Assembly: GCF_000158815.1 (NCBI RefSeq)
Contig: NZ_GG657738.1
Span: 3,927,903-3,972,631 of the forward strand
Source of the DNA: Micromonospora sp. ATCC 39149
GTDB lineage: Bacteria > Actinomycetota > Actinomycetes > Mycobacteriales > Micromonosporaceae
Direction: 5' to 3'
DNA length: 44,729 bases
The stretch's first letter is position 1, and each line of letters starts with the position of its first letter. Positions 32,642 through 40,418 of this stretch are shown here, piece by piece. Under the pieces are notes generated by a model. The model made no database searches, was not told where the DNA came from, and saw only the letters and a program-made list of their open reading frames with translations. The position numbers were made by a program, and so were the translations under genes.

Positions 32642-32711
32642 CGATCTTGCAGTTACGGCCCCTTGTCCGTGGTATTTATCCCGATTCGGTGGGGCCGCAA
32701 CTGCAAGATCG
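32642..32711. repeat. Inverted repeat, 21-bp arms (cgatcttgcagtt type)
   Basis: Arms 32642-32662 and 32691-32711 are complementary except at one position, with a 28-nt AT-richer loop. It lies between the VOC operon and the convergent-side Ku stop, 23 nt from the latter. I associate such 'atcttgcagtt' hairpins with dispersed intergenic repeats of Micromonosporaceae; only one copy is in this window. Confidence 0.75.
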
Positions 32712-32734
32712 CGGGGGACGGAGGGTGGGTGGGG

Positions 32735-33775
32735 CTACGCGGTCTTGCGGGGGGCGGCCTTCTTCGGAGCGGCCTTTCGGGCCGGGGCCTTCTTCTCGGC
32801 CTTCCCCGCCGCCTTACCCGGGGCCGCCTTCTTCGTACCCTCGGCGGGCTCCGCCCCCGCTGCCTTCTTCGCCCCGCCGGCCTTCTTCGCCGCCGTCTTC
32901 TTGTCGGCGGCTTTCCGCGCCGGAGCCTTCGCCGCCTTCTGTGCCGATCGGGCCGACGTGATCGGGGTCGGCTCGCCGCCACGCTCCGGCTGCTCCCCGC
33001 GCGCCGCGCGGGCCCGTTCCACCGACGCCTTCAGCGCCGCCATCAGGTCCACCGCCGCCGCCGGGGCCGCCTCGACCTCCTCCGGCTGGACCACCTCCCG
33101 GCCCTCCACCTTCGCGTCGATGACCTCCTGCAACGCCGCCCGGTAGTCGTCGGTGAAGACCTCCGGCTCGAACTCGCCGGCCATCGAGTCGATCAGCGAA
33201 CTGGCCATCGCCAGCTCCGGCGGCCGGACCTTCAGGTCCTCGTCCAGGAAACCGAAGGCGGGGGTACGGACCTCGTCCGGCCACAGCATCGTGTTGAGCA
33301 GCAACACCCCCTCGCGTACCCGCAGGGTGGCCAACTGCTCCCGTTGGCGCAGCGCCACCTTCACGATCGCCACCCGCTCGGAGTCGGCGAGCGCGTCGCG
33401 CAGCAACACGTACGGCTTGGTCGCCGCGCCCTCCGGCTCCAGGAAGTACGCCTTGTTGTAGAGGATCGGGTCGACCTGCTCCGCTGGGACGAACTCCAGC
33501 ACGTCGATCGCGTGCGAGGTGGTCAGCGGCAGGTCCGCGAAGTCCTCGTCGGTCAGGATCACCATCTCGCCGCCGCCGATGTCGTACCCCTTGGCGATGT
33601 CGTCGTAGGTGACCTCCTCCCCGCAGACCGAGCAGGTGCGCTTGTACCGGATGCGCCCCCCGTCCTCCCGATGCACCTGGTGGAAGCGGATGTCCTTTTC
33701 CTCGGTCGCCGAATAGAGCTTCACCGCGATCGAGACCAGCCCGAACGAGACCGCTCCCTTCCAGATCGCCCGCAT
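32735..33775 (-). CDS. ku: Ku protein (non-homologous end joining)
   Basis: 346 residues; ATG with gaggag upstream, starting MRAIWKGAVSFGLVSIAVKLYSAT, the bacterial Ku opening. The conserved part continues with RTCSVCGEEVTYDDIAKGY, EFVPAEQVDPILYNKAYFLEPE and REQLATLRVREGVLLLNTMLWPDEVR (about residues 130-190). The C-terminus after residue 260 is a long Lys/Ala repeat tail (AAKKAGGAKKAAG, APARKAAPKKAAPRK), histone-like, known in actinobacteria to help DNA binding. Ku dimers ring DNA ends and recruit LigD. It is divergent from the ligase and polymerase genes, so together they form the break-repair locus. Confidence 0.93.
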   Translation of the reverse strand: MRAIWKGAVSFGLVSIAVKLYSATEEKDIRFHQVHREDGGRIRYKRTCSVCGEEVTYDDIAKGYDIGGGEMVILTDEDFADLPLTTSHAIDVLEFVPAEQVDPILYNKAYFLEPEGAATKPYVLLRDALADSERVAIVKVALRQREQLATLRVREGVLLLNTMLWPDEVRTPAFGFLDEDLKVRPPELAMASSLIDSMAGEFEPEVFTDDYRAALQEVIDAKVEGREVVQPEEVEAAPAAAVDLMAALKASVERARAARGEQPERGGEPTPITSARSAQKAAKAPARKAADKKTAAKKAGGAKKAAGAEPAEGTKKAAPGKAAGKAEKKAPARKAAPKKAAPRKTA

Positions 33776-33849
33776 CCCCCGCTCCTCTCCCCGACTCAGC
33801 TCAGGATCCCAAAGGATCGAAGCGGGCGCGATGACTTCTGTTGCCCTAC

Positions 33850-33855
33850 TACAGT
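33850..33855 (+). promoter_or_regulatory. -10 box (TACAGT) for the NHEJ ligase gene
   Basis: Ends 6 nt before the ATG; no ribosome site; consistent with leaderless mRNA. Confidence 0.4.
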
Positions 33856-33861
33856 CAGACA

Positions 33862-34803
33862 ATGCCCGGCGCGCCGCTGAAGCCGATGCTCGCGACGACC
33901 GGCCCGCTGCCCGTCGGCGCCGACTGGGCGTACGAGTTCAAGTGGGACGGCGTACGCGCGCTGGCCGACATCGTCGCCGGCCGGCAGCACCTGTATGCCC
34001 GCTCCGGCGTGCAGATCACCGCCGCGTACCCGGAGCTGATCACCCTCGCCGAGCAGGTCGACGACGCCCTGCTCGACGGCGAGGTGGTGCTGCTCAACCA
34101 GGCCGGGCAGCCCTCCTTCACCGCGCTCGCCGAGCGGATGCACGTGCGGGACAGTGCGAAGGCGGCCCGGCTCGCGGCGAGCGTCCCCGTGACGTACCTG
34201 ATCTTCGACGTGTTGCGGCTGCGCGGCGCGGACCTCACCGGCCGGCCCTGGCGCGAACGCCGGGAGACCCTGGAGGGCCTCGGCCTCGGCGGCGCCCGAT
34301 GGGCCGTGCCCCCGGTCTTCGCCGACGGCCGCGCCACCTACGAGGCGGCCGGCGAACACGGCCTCGAAGGGGTGATGGCCAAGCGGACCGGCTCGGCCTA
34401 CCGGCCCGGCGTCCGCTCACCCGACTGGGTGAAGGTCAAGCTGGAGGTCACCGGCGACTTCGTCGTCGGCGGCTGGCGACCCGGGGCCCGCAAGATCGGC
34501 GGCCTGCTCGTCGGGGTGCCCCGCCCGGACGGCCGGCTCGCCTACCGGGGCCGCGTCGGCGGCGGCATCGGCGCGGCCATCGAACGGGAACTACTGCGCG
34601 AGCTGGAACCGCTGCGGACCGGGAACTCCCCGTTCGCCGGCGACGTGCCCCGCGAGGATGCCCGGGGCGCCAGCTGGGTAACCCCCAGGGTCGTGGTGGA
34701 GGTGAAGTACGGCCAGCGCACCCCCGACGGCCGGCTGCGTTTCCCCCGGGTGCTGCGGCTGCGCCCCGACAAGCCGCCCGAGGAGGTGGACGATGCCGGC
34801 TGA
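33862..34803 (+). CDS. ATP-dependent DNA ligase (LigD-type ligase module)
   Basis: 313 residues. The nucleotidyltransferase motif I is EFKWDGVRALA, with catalytic Lys27; motif III-like LIFDVLRLRGADLTGRPW; motif IV EGVMAKRTGSAYRPGVRSPDWVKVKLEV; an OB-fold part follows (FVVGGWRPG, VAYRGRVGGGIG in similar form). The protein lacks polymerase and phosphoesterase domains; the polymerase is a separate gene that overlaps by 11 nt, so the multi-domain LigD is split in two here. It seals nicks at Ku-held ends in the cytoplasm. The short start is preferred because a -10 box precedes the ATG directly. Confidence 0.9.
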   Translation: MPGAPLKPMLATTGPLPVGADWAYEFKWDGVRALADIVAGRQHLYARSGVQITAAYPELITLAEQVDDALLDGEVVLLNQAGQPSFTALAERMHVRDSAKAARLAASVPVTYLIFDVLRLRGADLTGRPWRERRETLEGLGLGGARWAVPPVFADGRATYEAAGEHGLEGVMAKRTGSAYRPGVRSPDWVKVKLEVTGDFVVGGWRPGARKIGGLLVGVPRPDGRLAYRGRVGGGIGAAIERELLRELEPLRTGNSPFAGDVPREDARGASWVTPRVVVEVKYGQRTPDGRLRFPRVLRLRPDKPPEEVDDAG

Positions 34804-35698
34804 CCGGCTCAAAGTCGACGTGCAGGGCCGACCCCTGGAGCTGTCCAACCTGGACAAGGTGCTCTACCCGGCGGCGGGCTTCACCAAGGGCGAGGTGATC
34901 GACTACTACACCCGGATCGCCCCGGTGCTCCTGCCACACCTCGCCGACCGGGCGCTGACCCGCATCCGCTACCCCAACGGGGTGGAGGACAAGAGCTTCT
35001 TCGAGAAGAACGCCCCCGCTGCCACCCCCGCCTGGGTACGCACCGAGACGCTGCCCGCCCCCGGCTCGACCAAGGGCCGGGAGACGATCGACTACGTGGT
35101 CGCCGACGACCTGCCCACCCTCGTCTGGCTGGCCAACCTCGCCGCCCTGGAGCTGCACACGCCGCAGTGGAAGATCGGCGCACACCCCGACCTGCTGGTC
35201 GTCGACCTGGATCCCGGCCCCCCGGCCGGGCTGCGCGAGTGCTGCGAGGTGGCGCTGCTGCTGCGCGACCGGCTGGCTCGCGACGGCATCGACAGCTATC
35301 CCAAGACCTCCGGCAAGAAGGGCATGCAGCTCTGCTGCCCGATCGCCGGCACCCAATCCTCGGATGCCGTCTCCGACTACGCCCACCGCGTCGCCCGGGA
35401 ACTGGAGGGCGAACACCCGAAGCTGATCGTGTCGAAGATGGCGAAGAACCTGCGCGGCGGGAAGGTCTTCATCGACTGGAGCCAGAACAACGCGGCGAAG
35501 ACGACGGTCGCCCCGTACTCCTTGCGCGCCCAGCCGATGCCGTCCGTGTCGACCCCGTTGACGTGGGACGAGGTGGAGGCCGGCGCGGCCGGCAAGCGCC
35601 CGGCAGCGAAGCCGTACACCACCGTCGAGGTGCTCAGGCGGGTGGACAGGCACGGCGACCTGCTGGCGCCGCTGCTCACCGCCGGCCCGGAGGTGTGA
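34793..35698 (+). CDS. ligD: LigD-type primase-polymerase (NHEJ polymerase module)
   Basis: 301 residues, overlapping the ligase gene by 11 nt (ATGCCGGCTGA), so they are translationally coupled. Archaeo-eukaryotic primase-like features: VDVQGRPLELSNLDKVLYPAAGFTKGEVIDYY, RIRYPNGVEDKSFFEKNAP, catalytic acidic pair VVDLDPG (Asp138, Asp140), and SGKKGMQLCCPI plus KVFIDWSQNNAAKTTVAPYSLRA. It fills or extends ends with preference for ribonucleotides before ligation. A dispersed hairpin repeat begins inside its stop codon. Confidence 0.92.
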   Translation: MPADRLKVDVQGRPLELSNLDKVLYPAAGFTKGEVIDYYTRIAPVLLPHLADRALTRIRYPNGVEDKSFFEKNAPAATPAWVRTETLPAPGSTKGRETIDYVVADDLPTLVWLANLAALELHTPQWKIGAHPDLLVVDLDPGPPAGLRECCEVALLLRDRLARDGIDSYPKTSGKKGMQLCCPIAGTQSSDAVSDYAHRVARELEGEHPKLIVSKMAKNLRGGKVFIDWSQNNAAKTTVAPYSLRAQPMPSVSTPLTWDEVEAGAAGKRPAAKPYTTVEVLRRVDRHGDLLAPLLTAGPEV

Positions 35699-35748
35699 GG
35701 AAGAACCCCCTGCAATCGCATTCCGTTGTACAAGGGGCCCCTCCTAAC
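35696..35748. repeat. Dispersed AAGGGGCCCCTT-type hairpin repeat, copy 3
   Basis: Begins in the stop codon of the polymerase gene. Its left arm is diverged (ggaagaaccccct), the right arm keeps aaggggcccctcc. Here it lies between co-directional genes, so it acts at most as a one-way terminator. Confidence 0.7.
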
Positions 35749-35773
35749 CAACCAACCAGCCAACCAACCCCGC
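35749..35773 (+). repeat. AACC microsatellite-like run
   Basis: Six aacc/agcc tetramers in succession (aaccaaccaaccagccaaccaacc pattern) directly after repeat copy 3. Confidence 0.55.
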
Positions 35774-35861
35774 TAACCGACACCGGCGAGGGCGGCCCCG
35801 CTCGTGGCGGTACGGTGACCTACCGTGGCCCGAGTGGGCCGCGCTGACAGGGAGGTGTGCG

Positions 35862-36617
35862 ATGGGAACGCCGGACGTGGTGTCCCTGTCGGTTGCCGGG
35901 CCGGCCGACGTCGACCGGCCGCTGTTCACCTTCTGCGACGACGCGACCGGCGAGCGGGTCGCGCTGAGCGCCGCCGACCTGGGCGGCTGGGCGGCGCGCA
36001 CCGCCGGGCTGCTGCGCGACGGCTGTGGGCTGGGCCCGGGTAGTCGGGTCGCGGTGCTGCTGCCGCCGCACTGGCGTACCGCTGCGGTGTTGCTCGGTGC
36101 CTGGTCGGTGGGGATGGCCGTGTCGTTCCGGCCTCGCGCTACCGCCGGGTTGCCGGTCCTGGAGCCGGGCGGGGACCGGCCGTACGACGCGGTGTTCGTC
36201 ACCCCGGAGCGGCTCGACGACTGGCTGGAGGACGTGCCCGACGGCGTGCACCGGTACCTCGTCGGCACCGGGCGCGGTCCGCTGGCGGAGGTGCCCGTCG
36301 GCTGGCTCGACTGGGACGTCGAGGTGCTCCGGCACACCGACGCGCCGCCCGACTACGTCGGCGTCCACCCGGCGGAGGCGGCCACCCCCGACGGCACCAG
36401 CTTTGGTGCCTGGGGCCGGCTTGCCCGGGAAGTGGCCGATCAGCTCGACCTGCGGGCCGGCGACCGCCTGTTGGTCGACGCGGCCGAGCACGAGCAGCCG
36501 CTGCAGTGGCTCCTGGCCCCGCTGTCCGTCGGCGCGTCCGTGGTCGTCTGCGCCAACCTCGACCGGTCCCGCCTCGACGCCCGGATCGCCGCCGAGGAGA
36601 TCACCCGGGTGCTCTGA
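35862..36617 (+). CDS. TIGR03089 family protein (AMP-binding-like, short)
   Basis: 251 residues; ATG with ggaggt 6 nt upstream. It resembles the N-terminal part of AMP-binding enzymes (FTFCDDATGERVALSAADLGGWAARTAGLLRDGCGLGPGSRVAVLLPPHWRTAAVLLGAWSVGMAV), but the ATP-binding P-loop STGTTGxPK and the catalytic lysine are absent; this is the TIGR03089 pattern, a family of unknown function restricted to actinobacteria. A second AMP-binding-like fragment, LAREVADQLDLRAGDRLLVDAAEHEQPLQWLLAPLSVGASVVVC, follows. It probably binds no nucleotide or has another role; it stands alone. Confidence 0.85.
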   Translation: MGTPDVVSLSVAGPADVDRPLFTFCDDATGERVALSAADLGGWAARTAGLLRDGCGLGPGSRVAVLLPPHWRTAAVLLGAWSVGMAVSFRPRATAGLPVLEPGGDRPYDAVFVTPERLDDWLEDVPDGVHRYLVGTGRGPLAEVPVGWLDWDVEVLRHTDAPPDYVGVHPAEAATPDGTSFGAWGRLAREVADQLDLRAGDRLLVDAAEHEQPLQWLLAPLSVGASVVVCANLDRSRLDARIAAEEITRVL

Positions 36618-36666
36618 CCGCCGACCGCCACGTGACCGGTGCCCCCTGGCCGCCGTGTCGGGAAGG

Positions 36667-36696
36667 TGGCGGTATCCGAGCGGCGGGATACCGCCA
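36667..36696. repeat. Hairpin tggcggtatcc / ggataccgcca with attached palindromic core
   Basis: Perfect 11-bp arms with an 8-nt loop start 50 nt after the TIGR03089 stop, so it may terminate that gene. It is followed at once by gccatttcgccgacatg, a relative of the 41-bp tandem repeat at 11139-11246. Confidence 0.6.
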
Positions 36697-36719
36697 TTTC
36701 GCCGACATGACGCCGGGGA

Positions 36720-36836
36720 AGCTTGTTCAACTTCATGGACTACACGCAGGACTCCTGCATGGACATGTTCACGCCCGGCCAGGCGGACCGGATGAGCGAC
36801 GCCTGGGTGGCGTTCCGGGCCGGCGGCGCGGGCTGA
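36720..36836 (+). pseudogene. C-terminal relic of an M43-type secreted zinc metalloprotease
   Basis: 38 codons from an open start to the stop read [35 protein letters not shown], which is the characteristic end of pappalysin/cytophagalysin-family (M43) enzymes: N-[FY]-M-D-Y..DSC...FTPGQ..RM...W...R. The HExxHxxGxxH active site and the rest of the protein are gone, replaced by the hairpin repeat immediately upstream, and there is no ribosome site. It is therefore a stub left by deletion. The Met-turn region (MDY) lies in the relic. Confidence 0.7.
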
Positions 36837-36850
36837 CCCGGCACTCCGTC

Positions 36851-36887
36851 GGGTCGACGGGCCACCATTTTGATGGCCCGTCGACCC
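36851..36887. terminator. Bidirectional hairpin terminator
   Basis: A perfect 14-bp stem (gggtcgacgggcca / tggcccgtcgaccc) with loop ccattttga; it serves the metalloprotease stub and the convergent phytase-like gene. Confidence 0.75.
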
Positions 36888-36924
36888 CCGGCGTCAGCGC
36901 GGCCCGCACCCGGGCGGCAAGGCG

Positions 36925-39246
36925 TCAGGGTCGGCCGAACACCTTCGCGGCGGGGCCGAGTCGGAGCAGGACCGTCTCGCCCGTGGCGTCCTGGACGGCG
37001 TCGTTGTCGGTGACCGCGTACACCTGGCCGTTGCCGGCCACGGTCAGGCCCTCCAGCTTCTCCTGGGTCCAGCCGTCGGTGGCGCGCAGCGCCGGCAGCA
37101 CGTCGACGGCGAGCGTCTTCGGCAGCACCGCCAGTGGGCCCGGCGCGGCCGGGCCGGCGGGCACCGGCACGGTGTAGACGCGCTTGATCGCGGCGGCGGG
37201 GCCGTTCAGCTTGTCCCGTTCGATGATCGCGAGCCGGTTGCCGACCACGGTCACCTCGGACAGCCCGATCCAGTCACCTGGGACGACGGTGGACTCCAAC
37301 CGGTACCCGAACCAGCTCCACGTCCCGGCCGCCACGTCGTACCGTCCGATGCGGGCGACGCCGGCCGGGTCGGTGGACACCTCGCGCTGGAGCACCGCCC
37401 AGACGATCTCCTGGCCGTGCCGGTCGGTGCTGGCGGTGACCCCCTCGAAGCCCTGCTTGCCGAGCCCGGCGGCGACCTCCGCCGGCAGCGGCACGGTCTG
37501 CTGGGTCTTTCCGTCGCCGTCGAGCCGGACCAGCTTGTTCTCCGTGCCCTTGGCGCCCTCGACCGCGAGCCAGAAGCCGCCCTGCGGGCGGGCGAAGATC
37601 CCCTCCGCGTCGTACCCGGTCGGGTTGCCGTCGGCGTCGGTCACGGGCAGGGAGTTCGTGATCACCGCCGGCGACCGTCGGATGTCGACGGTCAGGATCC
37701 GGGTCGGGTCGTACGCCGCGTCGGTGACGCTGTAGAGCTGCTGCGGCCGGCCCGGTGCGGCGGAGAGGGCACCGAGCGCTCCCCAGCCGATCGGCGTGCC
37801 CTGCACGTCGTCGGCCGAGACGATGCTCGGGAAGCCGGGGGTGTCCCTGCCCAGCCGGTAGAGCGACACCGAGGCGCGTACGCCCGCGTCGGCGTCGTCG
37901 GTCTCGCTGGACACGGCGAGCAGGCCCCGCGACGGGATCGGCAGCAGGCCCTCCGGGCCGTTGGTGGTGGGCAGGACCTGGCGGAAGACCGGGGCGGTCG
38001 GCCGGTCGACGTCGTACACGGCGACGAAGTTGCTCCGCTCCGAGCCGACGAACGCGTACCGCACCCCGTGGTACTCGGCGATCGTGACGCCCTCCGGCTC
38101 GGTGCCCTTCTTCGCGGCCCGGTCATCGTTGTGCAGGCCGTAGCGGACGGCGAGGCGTTCGAAGGTGTTGCCCGCGTCCCAGGCCACCTGACCGGTCCGG
38201 CTGTCGAAGACGGACCAGCCGCGGCTGCCGCCCCGCCAGTCACCCTCGTTGGCCGTGGCCAGGTAGCGGCCGTCGACCCAGGCCACGGCGTCGGGCTCGC
38301 GGGGAACGTCGGTGGTCGAGCCGGTCAGGTCGATCCTGCCGTCCTTGACGGTGTCGATTCCGCTGACCGAGGCCGTGCCGGCGCTGAAGGCTCGGGTGAT
38401 CCGACCGGTGGGTAGGTCCACCAGGACGATGCCGTTGTTCTCCTGGAGGGTGACCGCGAGCTGGTTGCCTTCGCTGATCGAGACGTACTCGGGTTCCGGG
38501 TCGGTGGGTTCGGTGATCCCGGCGGCGGCCAGCGCCGGCAGCGCCTGGCCGCCGGCGGCGGTCAGCGGCACGGTCCGCAGCTTCCACCGCTGCGGCGTCG
38601 CACTGCCGTCGAGGTCGACGATCTGCACGAAGCCGGCGGGGGCCTGGGGCAGGTCGCCCTTCTTGCCGCCGGGCGGGGTGGCGTCCTCGTCGCGCTCGTT
38701 CTCGATCGCGATCGTCGCGTACCGCTGGTCGTGGCTGATCGCGATCGAGTCCGGCTGCCCGCCGAGGTCGATGCTGCGTACCCGCTGGCGGGTGGCCAGC
38801 TCGATCACGTCGAGGCGGCCGGAGGGCGCGGTGTGGCTGGCGCTGGTGTTGACCACGACCAGGGCGTACCGGCCGAGGATCGCCACCGAGGTGGGCTCGT
38901 CCTCGGCGTCGCCGAGCTGGGCGAGGGAGAGCGTGCCGAGCCCGCGCGGCCGGTCCGGGCGGGAGATGTCGAGGAAGCCGATCCGGCGTGCCGCCGCGTC
39001 GGTGTAGACCAGGGTGCGGCCGTCCGGGCTGACGGCCGAGATCTCGGCGACCGTCTCCGTCGCCGGGTCCTCGCCGGCCGGGCGGTTCTGGAACACGGGG
39101 TAGGTGGCGGCGCGGTCGAAGGCGAGGCCCCCGGCGGGGCGGTGCCGGCCGGCGTCCGCCGGGCCGGCGACGGCCAGCGTGCCCGTGATGGCCAGCGCGG
39201 CGGCGGCGATGCCGGCCGTCGGGGTGCGGGTGCGTTTCGGTGCCAC
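36925..39246 (-). CDS. Secreted phytase-like / choice-of-anchor beta-propeller protein
   Basis: 773 residues from GTG with ggagg upstream. A signal peptide is present (APKRTRTPTAGIAAAALAITGTLAVAGPADAG). After it come many repeated blade-like units such as AEISAVSPDGRTLVYTDAAARRIGFLDI, TSVAILGRYALVVVNTS, QPDSIAISHDQRYATIAIENERDED and GPEGLLPIPSRGLLAVSSETDD. The C-terminal third matches the esterase-like activity of phytase domain (YDAEGIFARPQGGFWLAVEG, GFEGVTAS, EKLEGLTVAGNGQVYAVTDND). Members are secreted Ca-binding propellers thought to release phosphate from organic esters; enzymatic activity is inferred. No membrane anchor or LPXTG motif at the C-terminus. Confidence 0.83.
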   Translation of the reverse strand: MAPKRTRTPTAGIAAAALAITGTLAVAGPADAGRHRPAGGLAFDRAATYPVFQNRPAGEDPATETVAEISAVSPDGRTLVYTDAAARRIGFLDISRPDRPRGLGTLSLAQLGDAEDEPTSVAILGRYALVVVNTSASHTAPSGRLDVIELATRQRVRSIDLGGQPDSIAISHDQRYATIAIENERDEDATPPGGKKGDLPQAPAGFVQIVDLDGSATPQRWKLRTVPLTAAGGQALPALAAAGITEPTDPEPEYVSISEGNQLAVTLQENNGIVLVDLPTGRITRAFSAGTASVSGIDTVKDGRIDLTGSTTDVPREPDAVAWVDGRYLATANEGDWRGGSRGWSVFDSRTGQVAWDAGNTFERLAVRYGLHNDDRAAKKGTEPEGVTIAEYHGVRYAFVGSERSNFVAVYDVDRPTAPVFRQVLPTTNGPEGLLPIPSRGLLAVSSETDDADAGVRASVSLYRLGRDTPGFPSIVSADDVQGTPIGWGALGALSAAPGRPQQLYSVTDAAYDPTRILTVDIRRSPAVITNSLPVTDADGNPTGYDAEGIFARPQGGFWLAVEGAKGTENKLVRLDGDGKTQQTVPLPAEVAAGLGKQGFEGVTASTDRHGQEIVWAVLQREVSTDPAGVARIGRYDVAAGTWSWFGYRLESTVVPGDWIGLSEVTVVGNRLAIIERDKLNGPAAAIKRVYTVPVPAGPAAPGPLAVLPKTLAVDVLPALRATDGWTQEKLEGLTVAGNGQVYAVTDNDAVQDATGETVLLRLGPAAKVFGRP

Positions 39247-39460
39247 GTGGTCCTCCGTCTGCTCGGACTGCGACGGAGGCTGGCACGCACGGCCGAGCGG
39301 GAGCTGTCCCGGCCGTGAACGGCGAGCGAACAACCTCAGGCCAGGGCCGGGTGCGCCAGCGGTCCCGAAATCGCGTTGACGCCGCTGACGTCCGGGCCGC
39401 CTACTGGCGGCTCATACCTTTGCCGTACGGCACTGGCGGCGGCGCGAGGAAGGGACCATT

Positions 39461-40342
39461 GTGGACGCGACGGACGGGTGCGTGGACGCCCTCACCTGGA
39501 AGGAGTTCGGTGAGGAACAGCTCGGGGCGCTCACGGAGCTGGCCGAGGCGTGCCTGGCTGCCGACGGCGGGCTGCCGCTGTTCGTCCGCCCCGCACTGCT
39601 GCGGGCCCGGCTCCTCCAGACCCGTACCCTCGGCGCCTGGCACGACGGTCGTCTGGTCGCGGCCGTCGGCGTCGGTCTGGGCACGCAGCCGGCCGGCAGC
39701 ACCGGAATGGTGCATCCGGGCTGGCGCGGGCGGGGTCTCGGCGACCGGCTGCTGGACTGGGCCGTGGAGCAGGCGGGGGATGCCGCCCTGCTGCTGACCA
39801 CCGAGTCCTGGAGCCCCGGGGCGGAGCGGCTCTTCGTGGCGCGCGGCTTCGAGCGGACCTTCGCCGAGTGGGTGCTGCGGTACGACCTCGCCGCCCTGCC
39901 GGACGTGTCGCCGCCCGACGGGGTGCGCACCGGGCCGGTGACTCGGGAGTCCGGCCCCGAGCTGTTCGAGACGTACCGGGCGTCGTTCGCCGACCGGCCC
40001 GGCTTCCGGGCGCCCGAGGCGCAGGAGTGGCTGGGCGAGCTGTGGGACGACGACGGGTACCGGCCGGACCTGTCGCTGATCGCCCACGGCCCCGACGGTG
40101 CCGCCGTCGGGTTCGTCAACGTCGTCGACAACTGGATCGACCAGGTGGGCGTGGTGCCCGGCTGGCGGCAGCGGCGGGTGGGTGCGTACCTCGTGGGTAC
40201 CGCGCTGCGGTCGCTGGCCGGCGACGGCGCCGGGGAGGCGTGGCTCTGCGTCAACGACGACAACCCGGCCGCTGTGCTGTACCGGCGGCTCGGGTTCGGC
40301 GACGCCGGCCGCCGCGCCCGGTACCTGCACCGACGCTCCTGA
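39461..40342 (+). CDS. Two-domain GNAT acetyltransferase (mycothiol-synthase-like)
   Basis: 293 residues; GTG with aggaaggga 5 nt upstream. Two GNAT folds in tandem: first domain ending with VHPGWRGRGLGDRLLDWAVEQAGDAALLL and SWSPGAERLFVARGFERTFAEWVLRYDL, second ending with VVPGWRQRRVGAYLVGTALRSLAGDGAGEAWLCVNDDNPAAVLYRRLGFGDAGRR. Both keep a Q/R-x-x-G-x-G/A-like acetyl-CoA loop (RGRGLG, RQRRVG). Mycothiol synthase MshD has this layout, but MshD-specific context is absent, so only the class is claimed. Acceptor unknown. Confidence 0.8.
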   Translation: MDATDGCVDALTWKEFGEEQLGALTELAEACLAADGGLPLFVRPALLRARLLQTRTLGAWHDGRLVAAVGVGLGTQPAGSTGMVHPGWRGRGLGDRLLDWAVEQAGDAALLLTTESWSPGAERLFVARGFERTFAEWVLRYDLAALPDVSPPDGVRTGPVTRESGPELFETYRASFADRPGFRAPEAQEWLGELWDDDGYRPDLSLIAHGPDGAAVGFVNVVDNWIDQVGVVPGWRQRRVGAYLVGTALRSLAGDGAGEAWLCVNDDNPAAVLYRRLGFGDAGRRARYLHRRS

Positions 40343-40418
40343 ACGCGGTCGGCCGGGTTCGCCCCTCCGCCCGGCCCGGGAACAACCGATCCTGGGCCGG
40401 GCGTGGCCGGTCCGCGCG

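Noticed and set aside
32653..32982. Arg-rich frame opposite the ku 3' end
   Set aside because: Antisense of the Lys/Ala tail of Ku; near pure Arg/Pro, no ribosome site.
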